In this document: one piece after another, positions 25,405 to 35,784 of the stretch
How positions within the stretch are numbered: the stretch's first letter is position 1
Layout of the letters: the number at the start of each line of letters is the position of its first letter
Source: Pseudorhodoferax sp047601025
GTDB lineage: Bacteria > Pseudomonadota > Gammaproteobacteria > Burkholderiales > Burkholderiaceae_C
DNA: 64,000 nt
Direction: 5' to 3'
Assembly (NCBI RefSeq): GCF_047601025.1
Contig: NZ_JASGJZ010000001.1
Location: 2,232,001 to 2,296,000 of the forward strand
Notes under the pieces: model-generated
Databases searched by the model: none
What the model saw: the letters and a program-made list of their open reading frames with translations, nothing else
What the model was told of the DNA's origin: nothing
Translations under genes and position numbers: made by a program

Positions 25405-25415
25405 AATATTCCGGC

Positions 25416-26039
25416 ATGACTTCCGATCCAAGCTCTCCCGACCCGGCTGCGTCCGCCAGCGGCGCGGTCACCGCCTTCCTGGGCCATCGGCGCATCGGCC
25501 GGGGCTCGCGCGCCGCGGTGGCGCGGGCCGCGCGGCGTGTTCTGGGCTCGCCCGCCGCGGCCTCGGCGCCGCTGCTGGTGTTCGACGACGCGAGCGGCGC
25601 GCTGGTCGAGCTGGACCTGCCGCCGTCCGCCTCTGACGCCGCCACCGCCACCGCCGCACCGCGCGGCGGCGAGGCCGCGCCGCCACCGCCGCCCGGGCGG
25701 CCGCGGCTCGGCGTCGTCGCGCGCGAAGTGACCTTGCTGCCGCAGCACTGGGAGTGGCTCGCGCTGCAGCCGGGCGGCGCCTCGGTCGCGCTGCGCAAGC
25801 TGGTGCACGAGGCGCGCCGCAACCTGGCTGGGCGCGGTGCCGTGCGCGCCGCCCAGGAGCGCTGCTACCAGTTCCTGCGCGCCATCGCCGGCGACCTGCC
25901 GGGCTACGAGGAGGCGCTGCGCGCGCTGTTCCGCGGCGACCTGGCCGCGTTCGACGCGGCGACCGCCGGCTGGCCGGACGACGTGCTGGCCCACGGCCGC
26001 GCGCTGGCCGACGGCGCCTTCGGCACGCCGCCGGGCTGA
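25416..26039 (+). CDS. DUF2239 family protein
   Basis: A 207-residue protein of the DUF2239 family, function unknown. Family motifs are TAFLGHRRIGRG near residue 17, LLVFDDASGALVELDLP near 52, and the most conserved part RPRLGVVAREVTLLPQHWEWLALQPGGASVALRKLVHEARR at about 92-130 (key residues LGVVAREVTLLP-HW-WL--QPGGAS). A low-complexity Pro/Ala linker lies at ~75-92. No membrane segment or signal peptide. The gene is preceded by a striking pair of palindromes and followed within six bases by a MATE exporter gene, with which it is probably cotranscribed. Confidence 0.88.
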   Translation: MTSDPSSPDPAASASGAVTAFLGHRRIGRGSRAAVARAARRVLGSPAAASAPLLVFDDASGALVELDLPPSASDAATATAAPRGGEAAPPPPPGRPRLGVVAREVTLLPQHWEWLALQPGGASVALRKLVHEARRNLAGRGAVRAAQERCYQFLRAIAGDLPGYEEALRALFRGDLAAFDAATAGWPDDVLAHGRALADGAFGTPPG

Positions 26040-26044
26040 CCGCG

Positions 26045-27445
26045 GTGGAGGCTTCCTCGACCGCGCCGCGCGCTGCGCCCTCGGCGCCAGCAGCGCCGCC
26101 CGATGCGCGCCCGCTGTGGCGCGTGTTCCTCGCCTTCCTCGGGCCGATGGTGCTCGGCAACGTGCTGCAGGGCATGTCGGGCACGCTCAACGGCATCTTC
26201 GTCGGCCAGATGCTGGGCACGCAGGCGCTGGCCGCCACGGCCGGCATGTTCCCGATCGTGTTCTTCCTGGTGTCCCTGGTGATCGGCGTCGGCGCGGGGG
26301 CGTCGATCCTGATCGGCCAGGCCTGGGGGGCGGGCGAGCTGCACAAGGTGCGCCACATCGCCGGCAACGCGATCCTGGCGGGCCTGGTCGTCGGCGTGTG
26401 CGCCGCATGGCTCGGCAGCGCGTTCGCCGCGCCGGCGCTGCGCGCGCTGCACACGCCGCCCGAGGTGCTGGCGGACGCCGTGCTCTACGCGCGCACGCTG
26501 ATGCTGGCGATGCCGGGGCTGCTGCTGTTCATCCTGTTCTCGCAGCTGCTGCGCGGCGTCGGCGACACCTTCTCGCCGATGGTCGCGATGCTGCTGTCCA
26601 CGGCGCTGTCCTGCGTGCTGACGCCGGCGCTGATCCGCGGCTGGGCCGGCCTGCCGCAGCTCGGGCTGGTCAGCGCGGCCGCGGCCACGGTGGCCTCCTA
26701 CGTCGCCGCGCTGGGCTGGCTGGCCTGGCATCTGCGGCGCCGGCGGCATCCGCTGGCGCTCGATGCGCAGCTGCTGCGCCAGATGCGGCCGCACGGCCCC
26801 ACGCTGCGGCTGATGCTGCGCATCGGCATGCCCGCGGGCGTGCAGATGATCGTGGTCTCGCTGGCCGAGATCGTGCTGCTGGCGCTGGTCAACGGCCACG
26901 GCCCGGACGCCGTGGCGGCCTACGGCGCGGTGAACCAGATCGTCAACTACGTGCAGTTCCCGGCCATGTCGATCGCCATCACCGCGTCCATCCTGTGCGC
27001 GCAGGCCATCGGCGCCGGCCGCGCGGAGCGCCTGGGCGCGATCACGCGCACGGCGCTGGGGCTCAACCTCGTGGTGACGGGCGGACTGGTACTGCTCGGC
27101 TACGGGTTTTCCGAGCGCCTGCTGGCCCTGTTCATCACGCGCCCGGACGTGATCGCGCTGGCGCAGTCGCTGCTGCACATCCTGCTGTGGAGCCTGCTGC
27201 TGCACGGCTGGGCCAGCGTGCTGGGCGGCGTGATGCGGGCGTCCGGCACGGTCATGGTGCCGATGCTGCTGAGCGTGGCCTGCATCGCCTGCGTCGAGCT
27301 GCCGGCTGCCTACGCGCTGTCCGCCGCCGTCGGCCTGCGCGGCGTCTGGATGAGCTACCCGATCACCTTCGCGGCCATGCTGGTGCTGAACGCCGCGTAC
27401 TTCCAGCTGGTCTGGCGCCGGCGGCGGATCGCGCGGCTGGTGTGA
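26045..27445 (+). CDS. MATE family efflux transporter
   Basis: A 466-residue multidrug and toxin extrusion protein with about 12 helices in two bundles; the first starts FLAFLGPMVLGNVLQGMSGTLNGIFVGQMLG near residue 27 and the second MLRIGMPAGVQMIVVSLAEIVLLALV near 258. Substrate is probably a cationic organic compound. The GTG at 26045 is taken as start because it is the first initiator after the DUF2239 stop; no strong ribosome-binding site is visible, consistent with coupling to the upstream gene. It is convergent with RidA. Confidence 0.88.
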   Translation: MEASSTAPRAAPSAPAAPPDARPLWRVFLAFLGPMVLGNVLQGMSGTLNGIFVGQMLGTQALAATAGMFPIVFFLVSLVIGVGAGASILIGQAWGAGELHKVRHIAGNAILAGLVVGVCAAWLGSAFAAPALRALHTPPEVLADAVLYARTLMLAMPGLLLFILFSQLLRGVGDTFSPMVAMLLSTALSCVLTPALIRGWAGLPQLGLVSAAAATVASYVAALGWLAWHLRRRRHPLALDAQLLRQMRPHGPTLRLMLRIGMPAGVQMIVVSLAEIVLLALVNGHGPDAVAAYGAVNQIVNYVQFPAMSIAITASILCAQAIGAGRAERLGAITRTALGLNLVVTGGLVLLGYGFSERLLALFITRPDVIALAQSLLHILLWSLLLHGWASVLGGVMRASGTVMVPMLLSVACIACVELPAAYALSAAVGLRGVWMSYPITFAAMLVLNAAYFQLVWRRRRIARLV

Positions 27446-27449
27446 CCGC

Positions 27450-27839
27450 TCAGCCCTTGGGCTTGTACGCCACCATGTCGATCTCCACCTTGGCGTCGAC
27501 CATCAGCCGCGCCTCGGTGGTCGAGCGCGCCGGCCGGCCGTTCGGGAAGTACTCCATGTAGATGCGGTTGAACGCGCCGAAGTCGCGCGCGTCGTGCAGC
27601 CAGCAGGTGCACTTGCACACGTCGTCGAACGTGGCGCCGGCCAGCGCCAGCACGGCGCGCAGGTTCTCCATCACCTGGCGCGTCTGCGCCTCGATGCCGC
27701 CGGCCACGATCTCGCCCTGCGCATTGGCCGGCACCTGGCCGGACACGTAGATGAAGTCGCCCGCGCGCACGGCGGGCGAGAACGGCCGCGCCTGGCGGTC
27801 GGAGGCGACGGGCGGGTTGCCCAGGTATTCGAGTGGCAT
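27450..27839 (-). CDS. RidA family enamine/imine deaminase
   Basis: A 129-residue RidA/YjgF/YER057c protein. It starts MPLEYLGNPPVASDRQARPFSPAVRAGDFIYVSGQ, and the catalytic arginine is present in RPARSTTEARLMVDAKVEIDM near residue 103. These enzymes hydrolyse reactive 2-aminoacrylate-type imines released by PLP deaminases. It is divergent from a peptide transporter operon that also encodes a D-amino-acid deaminase-like PLP enzyme, which would produce exactly such intermediates. The divergent region carries two matching 15-bp palindromes, so both directions may share one regulator. Confidence 0.92.
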   Translation of the reverse strand: MPLEYLGNPPVASDRQARPFSPAVRAGDFIYVSGQVPANAQGEIVAGGIEAQTRQVMENLRAVLALAGATFDDVCKCTCWLHDARDFGAFNRIYMEYFPNGRPARSTTEARLMVDAKVEIDMVAYKPKG

Positions 27840-27862
27840 GGGATCTCCTGAAAGGTCGAGAA

Positions 27863-27877
27863 GGAAAGTTTATTTCA
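27863..27877. promoter_or_regulatory. Palindromic site 1 (GGAAA-N5-TTTCA), candidate RpiR operator
   Basis: GGAAA-GTTTA-TTTCA, one mismatch from a perfect 5-bp-arm palindrome. It lies 24 bases before the RidA start and matches the arms and spacing of the site at 27947. RpiR-family regulators bind AT-rich palindromes of about this size, and an RpiR gene is part of the rightward operon. Confidence 0.5.
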
Positions 27878-27946
27878 ACATTCGTGCCAAAGCATCGGGA
27901 AAACCCGGGTACGCATCTTGCGATGTTGGATCAGAGTACGGTTTTC

Positions 27947-27961
27947 TGAAATTAATTTTCA
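27947..27961. promoter_or_regulatory. Palindromic site 2 (TGAAA-N5-TTTCA), candidate RpiR operator
   Basis: TGAAA-TTAAT-TTTCA is a perfect inverted repeat 37 bases before the peptide-binding protein start. Centre-to-centre distance to site 1 is 84 bp, close to eight helical turns, so both sites face the same side of the DNA and could be bridged by one regulator tetramer. Confidence 0.55.
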
Positions 27962-27997
27962 CTATCCCGGTGCCACCCGCACCATAGGAGAGCCCCG

Positions 27998-29548
27998 ATG
28001 ACGATGATCCCGACCCTTCGCCGCCGCAGCCTGGTGCACGGCGCCGCCGTGCTGGCCCTGGTGTGCGCGGCCGGCCAGGCCGCGGCCCAGGCGCCGCGCG
28101 CGCACGCCACGCTGGCCATGGTGGCCGAGCCGCAGACGCTGGACCCGATGGCCAGCACGGCCGACCTGGTCGGGACCATCATGCAGCACGTCTACGAGAC
28201 GCTCTACACCTACGACGCCAAGTGGAACGTGGTGCCCATGCTGGCCGAAGGCGCGCCGAAGATCTCGGCCGACGGCAAGGTCTACACCATCGCGCTGCGC
28301 AAGGACGTGGCGCTGCACAACGGCCGCACGCTGACCGCCGACGACGTGGTGGCCAGCCTGCAGCGCTGGATCGAGCAGGCGCCGCGCGGCAAGGCCGTGG
28401 GCCGGCAGCTCGAGCACCTGCAGGCCAAGGGCCCGCTGACGGTGGAGATCGCGCTGAAGTCGCCGTACGCGCCGCTGCTGGCCCAGCTGGCGCTGCCCAG
28501 CGGCATGGCGGCCATCATGGCCAAGGAGTCGATCGCCACGCCGCTGAAGGAATTCGTCGGCACCGGCCCCTACAAGTTCAAGGAGCGCCGGCCCGACCAG
28601 TACCTGCTGCTGGAGCGCTTCGACAAGTACAGCGCGCGCAAGGAGCCGGCCAACGGCTACGGGGGCCGGCGCGAGGCGCTGATCGGCGAGCTGCGCTTCG
28701 TGCCCGTGCCCAATGCCAACACCCGCGTCGAGGGCGCGCTGGCGGGCCAGTACGACTTCGCCGACCTGCTGCCCACCGAGGCCCTGCCGCGGCTGGAGAA
28801 GGCCGCCGGCAAGACGGTGCCCGTGCTGACGCCGGCCTTCGGCTTCCCCTACCTGGTGCTCAACACCAAGGAAGGCGTGCTGGCCAGCCAGCCGCTGCGC
28901 CAGGCGCTGCAGACCGCGCTGGGCGAGGGCGAGATGCTGGCCGCCGGCTTCGGCGACACGCGCTTCTTCACGGTGGAAGGCAACCACTTTCCGAAGGGGT
29001 CGCCGTTCTACTCCACGGCCGGCACCGACCAGTACAACCAGCGCAACGCGCCCAAGGCGAAGGAACTGGCGGCCAAGGCCGGCTACAAGGGCGAGCCGGT
29101 GCGCGTGCTGACCAGCCGGCAGTACGACTTCCACTACAACATGGCGCTGCTGATGGCCGAGCAGCTCAAGCGCGCCGGCTTCAAGGTCGACCTGAACGTG
29201 GTCGACTGGGCCACGCTGGTGCAGCGCCGCAACGATCCCAAGCTCTGGGACGTCTACGTGACCCACTCCGGCCAGTTCCCCGAGCCCATGCTGTCGCCGC
29301 CGCAGCTGGGCGACGGCGCGCCAGGCTGGTGGGACACGCCGGCCAAGCAGGCCGCGCTGGCCGCGTTCAACGCCGAGCCCGACCCGGCCCGGCGCGGCGC
29401 GCTGTGGGGCAAGGTGCAGCAGGTGGTCTACGACGAGGTGCCGTACATCAACGTCGGCAAGTTCAGCGGCCTGGCTGCGCGCAGCCCGGCGCTGGAAGGC
29501 TACACGCCCGCGACCTGGCCGTTCTTCTGGAACGTGAAGGTCAAGTAA
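27998..29548 (+). CDS. Peptide-type ABC transporter substrate-binding protein
   Basis: A 516-residue periplasmic binding protein of SBP family 5 (DppA/OppA/GsiB type). A signal peptide (GAAVLALVCAAGQAAAQ) is followed by ATLAMVAEPQTLDPM, VYETLYTYDAKWNVVPMLAEG, the LRKDVALHNGRTLTADDVVASLQRW block near residue 100 and EFVGTGPYKFKERRPDQ near 188. It binds peptides or peptide-like compounds; context suggests D-amino-acid-containing or N-acylated ligands. First gene of the rightward operon with DppB, DppC and fused ATPase genes, 169 bases before the permease because of an inserted intergenic repeat. Confidence 0.93.
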   Translation: MTMIPTLRRRSLVHGAAVLALVCAAGQAAAQAPRAHATLAMVAEPQTLDPMASTADLVGTIMQHVYETLYTYDAKWNVVPMLAEGAPKISADGKVYTIALRKDVALHNGRTLTADDVVASLQRWIEQAPRGKAVGRQLEHLQAKGPLTVEIALKSPYAPLLAQLALPSGMAAIMAKESIATPLKEFVGTGPYKFKERRPDQYLLLERFDKYSARKEPANGYGGRREALIGELRFVPVPNANTRVEGALAGQYDFADLLPTEALPRLEKAAGKTVPVLTPAFGFPYLVLNTKEGVLASQPLRQALQTALGEGEMLAAGFGDTRFFTVEGNHFPKGSPFYSTAGTDQYNQRNAPKAKELAAKAGYKGEPVRVLTSRQYDFHYNMALLMAEQLKRAGFKVDLNVVDWATLVQRRNDPKLWDVYVTHSGQFPEPMLSPPQLGDGAPGWWDTPAKQAALAAFNAEPDPARRGALWGKVQQVVYDEVPYINVGKFSGLAARSPALEGYTPATWPFFWNVKVK

Positions 29549-29552
29549 CCCC

Positions 29553-29660
29553 CAGGCGCCTGCGCGCTCCCCCAAGGGGGCGCCCCCGGCGGCCTGGCGG
29601 AGCCAGTTCCGCGGGGCCCTGGCATGGCCTGCTCCGCGGCCTTCGGCGCCGCGGCCGGGC
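29553..29660. repeat. Intergenic GC-rich hairpin repeat, copy A
   Basis: Starts with a CCCCCAAGGGGG hairpin (29569-29580), then CGCCCCCGGCGGCC, AGCCAGTTCCGCGG and GGCCTGCTCCGCGGCC. The same order of elements occurs at 33412-33560. Such REP-like elements are scattered between genes in Burkholderiales and can stop or slow transcription or form stable RNA hairpins. Here it separates the binding-protein gene from the permease gene within one operon, which may set a higher level of the binding protein. Confidence 0.6.
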
Positions 29661-29717
29661 CCGCCGCGCAGGATTCCGACAGCGACAAGTTTCATCGACC
29701 CGGAAGGAGGCGCCATC

Positions 29718-30659
29718 GTGCACCGCTTCATCCTCTCCAAGGCCGCCGGCATGCTGGCCGTGCTGGCCATCGTCGCCGTGCTGGTGTTCGTGCTTACGCG
29801 CGCGGCCTCGGGCGACCCGGTCGCGGTGCTGCTGGGCGACCAGGCCACCGCGGCCGACATCGCCCGCGTGCAGCAGCAGTACGGGCTGGACCGGCCGCTG
29901 CCGGTGCAGTTCGGCTACTGGCTGCGCGAAGTGCTGCAGGGCAACCTGGGCGAATCCATCTTCCTGCAGCGGCCGGTCACGCAGGCGCTGGCCGAGCGCG
30001 CCGAGCCCACGGCGCTGCTGACGCTGATGGCGGTGGGCCTGGCGGCGCTGATCGGCATTCCCTGCGGCATCGTCTCGGCGGTGTTCCGCGGCAAGGCGGT
30101 GGACCAGTTCTTCACCGGCATCGCGATGCTGGGCGCCAGCATCCCGAGCTTCTGGCTGGGCATCGTGCTGATCCAGATCTTCGCGGTGAAGATGGGCTGG
30201 TTCCCCGTGTCGGGCTACGGCGATCCCGGCGCGCCGCTGGCCGAGCGCCTGCACGCGCTGGTGCTGCCGGCCACGGTGCTGGGCCTGCTGAACTCGGCGC
30301 TGATCACCCGCTTCACGCGCGCCTCCATGCTCGACGTGCTGGGCGAGGACTACGTGCGCACGGCCCGCGCCAAGGGCCTGGGCGAGGGCGTGGTGGTGCT
30401 CAAGCACGCGCTGCGCAACGCGCTGGTGCCCATCGTCACCGTGGTCGGCCTGACCACGGCGCTGATGATCGGCGGCGCCGTCGTCACCGAGACGGTGTTC
30501 GGCCTGCCGGGCGTCGGCAACCTGGTCGTCAACGCGGTGCTGCGGCGCGACTACCCGGTGATCCAGGGCGCGCTGCTGGTCATCGCGGCGATCTACGTGT
30601 TCATCAACTTCGCGATCGACATGCTCTATGCGGTGGTCGATCCGCGCGTGAAGGTCTGA
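29718..30659 (+). CDS. Peptide-type ABC transporter permease DppB-like
   Basis: A 313-residue inner-membrane permease of the DppB/OppB family, six helices. The start is GTG at 29718, supported by a strong GGAAGGAGG. Family motifs are LLGDQATAADIARVQQQYGLDRPL in the long first periplasmic loop, ASIPSFWLGIVLIQIFAV, and the ATPase-contact loop YVRTARAKGLGEGVVVLKHALRNAL near residues 213-237. Three bases separate it from the partner permease. Confidence 0.94.
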   Translation: MHRFILSKAAGMLAVLAIVAVLVFVLTRAASGDPVAVLLGDQATAADIARVQQQYGLDRPLPVQFGYWLREVLQGNLGESIFLQRPVTQALAERAEPTALLTLMAVGLAALIGIPCGIVSAVFRGKAVDQFFTGIAMLGASIPSFWLGIVLIQIFAVKMGWFPVSGYGDPGAPLAERLHALVLPATVLGLLNSALITRFTRASMLDVLGEDYVRTARAKGLGEGVVVLKHALRNALVPIVTVVGLTTALMIGGAVVTETVFGLPGVGNLVVNAVLRRDYPVIQGALLVIAAIYVFINFAIDMLYAVVDPRVKV

Positions 30660-30662
30660 GCG

Positions 30663-31492
30663 ATGAAAGCTGTCCTCTCTCGCCTGTTCCGCCGCCGCAT
30701 CGTGCTGGCCGCGGCCCTGGTGCTCGCCGCCATCGTGGTGCTGGCGCTGGGCGCCTCGCAGTTCGCCAGCGCGGACCCCAACGACACGGCCGTGCTGGAG
30801 CGCCTGAAGGCCCCCGGCGCCGCCCACCTGATGGGCACCGACGAGCTGGGCCGCGACCTGTACGCGCGCGTGGTCCACGGTGCGCGCTACTCGCTGTCGA
30901 TCGCCGCGCTGACGGCGCTGGGCGCCATCGTCCTCGGCACGCTGGTCGGGCTGGTGGCGGGCTTCTTCCGCCGGCTCGACGCGCCGCTGATGCGCGTGGT
31001 GGACGCGATGATGTCCTTCCCCGACATCCTGCTGGCGATCGCGCTGGTGGCCATCCTCGGGCCCTCGCTGACCAACGTGGTGCTGGCGCTGGTGCTGGTC
31101 TACACGCCGCGCGTGGCGCGGGTGGTGCGGGCGTCCACGCTGGTGGTGCGCGAGCTGCTGTTCGTCGAGTCCGCGCGGGCCATCGGCGCGCGCACGCCGC
31201 ACATCCTGTGGCACCACGTGCTGCCCAACCTGCTGTCGCCGATCCTGGTGCAGGGCTCCTTCATCTTCGCCTACGCGATCCTGGCCGAGGCCGGCCTGTC
31301 CTTCCTGGGCGTGGGCGTGCCGCCGGAGATCCCGACCTGGGGCACCATGGTCGCCGGCAGCCAGCAGTACGCCGAGCGTGCGTTCTGGGTCGTGCTGTTC
31401 CCGGGCCTGGCCATCATCCTGACGGCGCTGTCGCTGCAACTGCTGGGCGACGGCGTGCGCGACATGCTCGATCCCAAGCTGAAGAAGGCGGC

Positions 31493-31496
<4 letters not shown>
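30663..31496 (+). CDS. Peptide-type ABC transporter permease DppC-like
   Basis: A 277-residue partner permease (DppC/OppC family). HLMGTDELGRDLYARVVHGARYSL near residue 57 is the family signature; the ATPase-contact loop is FVESARAIGARTPHILWHHVLPNL near 168-190. The stop overlaps the start of the ATPase gene (ATGA), keeping subunit synthesis coupled. Confidence 0.94.
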
Positions 31497-33409
<1,913 letters not shown>

Positions 33410-33411
33410 TG

Positions 33412-33560
33412 TACACCCCCGGCCTGCGCGGACTTCGTTCCGCTCCGTCCACCCCCTCCAGGGGGCGCCGCCTGCGGCCCGGCGAAGCCGGTTCCGCGGC
33501 GGCCGCTGGCCTGGCCCGCTCCGCGGCCCTTGGCGCAGCGGGCCGTGCCGCGCCGCCGGG
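33412..33560. repeat. Intergenic GC-rich hairpin repeat, copy B
   Basis: Second copy of the element at 29553: CCCCCTCCAGGGGG hairpin (33452-33465), then GGCGCCGCCTGCGGCC, GAAGCCGGTTCCGCGG and GGCCCGCTCCGCGGCC. It fills the gap between the transporter ATPase and the deaminase gene. An extra 35 bases (GCGGACTTCGTTCCGCTCCG region) form another small inverted repeat at its left edge. Confidence 0.6.
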
Positions 33561-33568
33561 CCCTCGAC

Positions 33569-34882
33569 ATGCCGTTGGATATTGACGCTTCCATGACCGA
33601 ACTCATCGACCCTCTCCTCGACGCCACCTACAAGGGCTACCCCCGCAGCCAGCCGCCGCGCGCGCGCAGTGCCGTCGGCCGCGCCGGCTGGAACGTGCTG
33701 GCCGGCGACCTGCCGCTGCCGCTGGCGCTGATCAAGCGCGAGGCGCTGGCGCACAACCTGGCCTGGATGCAGCGCTACGCGCAGGGCCAGGGCGTGGACA
33801 TGGCGCCGCACGGCAAGACCACTATGTCGCCGCAGCTGTTCGCGCGCCAGCTCGACGCCGGCGCCTGGGGCATCACCTTCGCCACCGTGGCGCAGCTGGC
33901 CGTCGGCGCGGCGGCCGGCGTGCGCAACGCGCTGATCGCCAACCAGGTCGTGCAGGACGAGGACCTGGCCGGCATCGCGCAGTTGCAGGCCGTGCACGCT
34001 GGCCTGCGCGTGGTGTTCCTGGTCGATTCGCTGGCGCAGCTGGCGCTGGTCGAGGGCTGGTTCGCGCGCCATGGTGCCGGCCGGCCGCCGTTCGAGGTGA
34101 TGCTGGAGATCGGCGTGCCGGGCGCGCGCACCGGCTGCCGCACGCACGAGGAGGCGCTGGCGCTGGCGCGCGCGCTGCGGGCCAGCGCCGCCGTGCGCCT
34201 GGTCGGCATCGAGTGCTACGAGGGCCAGGGCGCGACCGGCGAGGACGGGCCCGATGCCGCCTACGCCACGGCGCTGATGGACCGCGTGCAGGCCGTCGCC
34301 CAGGCCTGCGTGGACGAAGGGCTGTTCGAGGCCGGCGAGCTGCTGTTCTCGGCCGGCGGCTCGGCCATCTTCGACCTGGTGGCCGGCCGGCTGCGCCCCG
34401 CGCTCGGCCGGCCGGTGCGCGGGCTGCTGCGCTCGGGCTGCTACGTCACGCACGACCACGGTTTCTACGCCCGCATGGTGGACGCCGTGGACCGGCGCAT
34501 CGGCTGCGGCTGCGGCGAGGGCCTGCAGCCCGCGCTGGAGGTCTGGGCCGCCGTGCAGTCGCGCCCCGAGCCGCAGCTGGCGATCCTGACGGTCGGCCGG
34601 CGCGACATCTCGTTCGACCTGTCGCTGCCGCGGCCCATCGCCCGCGCCGCGCGCGGCGCGGCGGCCCCGCAGGCGGTACCGGAGGGCTGGCGCATCACCG
34701 CGCTGAACGACCAGCACGCCTACCTGCGCTGGGACGCGGCCGACGACGCGCTGGCCCCCGCGGTCGGCGAGCGCATCGGCCTGGGCATCTCGCACCCCTG
34801 CACCACCTTCGACAAATGGCGCTGGATGCCGGTGGTGGACGAGCACTACGGCGTGGTGGACGCGATCACCACGAACTTCTGA
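33569..34882 (+). CDS. D-amino-acid deaminase-like PLP enzyme (DSD1/D-threonine aldolase family)
   Basis: A 437-residue fold-type III (alanine-racemase-like) PLP enzyme. The PLP lysine lies in GVDMAPHGKTTMSPQLFARQL near residue 83, and the C-terminal metal motif is GISHPCTTFDKWRW near 410 (His and Cys as in D-serine dehydratases). Such enzymes deaminate D-Ser or D-Thr to keto acids through an enamine, or cleave D-threonine. ATG 33569 or 33593 can serve as start; neither has a strong ribosome-binding site. It lies between the peptide transporter and an RpiR regulator (TGATG overlap) and just before an N-acyl-D-amino-acid deacylase, so D-amino acids are the probable substrates. Confidence 0.85.
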   Translation: MPLDIDASMTELIDPLLDATYKGYPRSQPPRARSAVGRAGWNVLAGDLPLPLALIKREALAHNLAWMQRYAQGQGVDMAPHGKTTMSPQLFARQLDAGAWGITFATVAQLAVGAAAGVRNALIANQVVQDEDLAGIAQLQAVHAGLRVVFLVDSLAQLALVEGWFARHGAGRPPFEVMLEIGVPGARTGCRTHEEALALARALRASAAVRLVGIECYEGQGATGEDGPDAAYATALMDRVQAVAQACVDEGLFEAGELLFSAGGSAIFDLVAGRLRPALGRPVRGLLRSGCYVTHDHGFYARMVDAVDRRIGCGCGEGLQPALEVWAAVQSRPEPQLAILTVGRRDISFDLSLPRPIARAARGAAAPQAVPEGWRITALNDQHAYLRWDAADDALAPAVGERIGLGISHPCTTFDKWRWMPVVDEHYGVVDAITTNF

Positions 34883-35784
34883 TGCACGACGCCAGCCTGC
34901 TGCAACGCATTGCCCAGGCGCGCGAGGCCGCGCCGGCCACGCGCCGCGCCATCCTGGAGGCGATGCTGCAAGACCCCGACCGCACGCTGGAGGAGAGCTT
35001 CGAGCAGCTCGCCGAGCGCAGCGGCAGCTCGGTGCCGACCATCATGCGCACCTGCCGCGCCCTGGGCTTCGCCGGCCTGCGCGAGTTCAAGCTGGCGCTG
35101 GCGCAGGAGCTGGCGCTGGGCGGCTCGCCGCTGCACCGGCGCGTGAACATCGCCGACGCCGCCGACGAGGTGGTCGGCAAGATCGCGCGCAGTGCCGCCG
35201 CCTCGGTGGCCGGCGTGCGCAACCAGCTCGACATGGCGGTGCTGCAGGCGGCGGTGGACGCGATCGCCACCGCGCCGCACATCGACATCGTGGGCGCGGG
35301 CAACACCTCCTGGTTCATGGCCGGCGACCTGCAGGCGCGGCTGTTCCGGTTGGGCCTGTCGGCCACGGCCTGGGCCGACTACCACCTGCAGCAGGTCGCG
35401 GCCGGCGCGCAGCGGGCCGGCGGCGTGGTCGTCGCCATCACCCACGTGGGCGGCATGCCCAGCCTGCTGGACGCGGTGGACATCGCGCGCGCGCAGGGCG
35501 CCCGGCTGGTCGCCATCACGCGGCCCGGCACGCCGCTGGCGCAGCGCGCCGACTGGCTGCTGGGCCTCACGGTGCCCGACGACGCGGTCATGCACGTGGG
35601 CATCGACGCCTACCTGGTGCACCTGACCCTGATCGAGATCCTCACGGTGCTGGTGGCCCAGCGCGTGGGCGAACCGGCCGTGCGCCGCCTGCGCGGCGTG
35701 CGCGAGGCGCTGCAGCGCCATGGCATCGACGTGCAGACCCATCCGCTGCAGAGCTGGGATGGCGGAGGAGTACAGCATGGCTGA
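34882..35784 (+). CDS. RpiR family regulator (HTH plus SIS domain)
   Basis: A 300-residue regulator. The N-terminal HTH (residues ~15-80) includes DPDRTLEESFEQLAERSGSSVPTIMRTCRALGF; the SIS sugar-isomerase fold (~115-250) has IDIVGAGNTSWFMAGDLQARL and GVVVAITHVGGMPSLLDAV. SIS domains of this family bind phosphosugars or, as in some catabolic regulators, other anionic metabolites. It overlaps the start or stop of its neighbours on both sides and thus belongs to the D-amino-acid operon. The paired palindromes at 27863 and 27947 are its likely targets. Confidence 0.92.
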   Translation: MHDASLLQRIAQAREAAPATRRAILEAMLQDPDRTLEESFEQLAERSGSSVPTIMRTCRALGFAGLREFKLALAQELALGGSPLHRRVNIADAADEVVGKIARSAAASVAGVRNQLDMAVLQAAVDAIATAPHIDIVGAGNTSWFMAGDLQARLFRLGLSATAWADYHLQQVAAGAQRAGGVVVAITHVGGMPSLLDAVDIARAQGARLVAITRPGTPLAQRADWLLGLTVPDDAVMHVGIDAYLVHLTLIEILTVLVAQRVGEPAVRRLRGVREALQRHGIDVQTHPLQSWDGGGVQHG

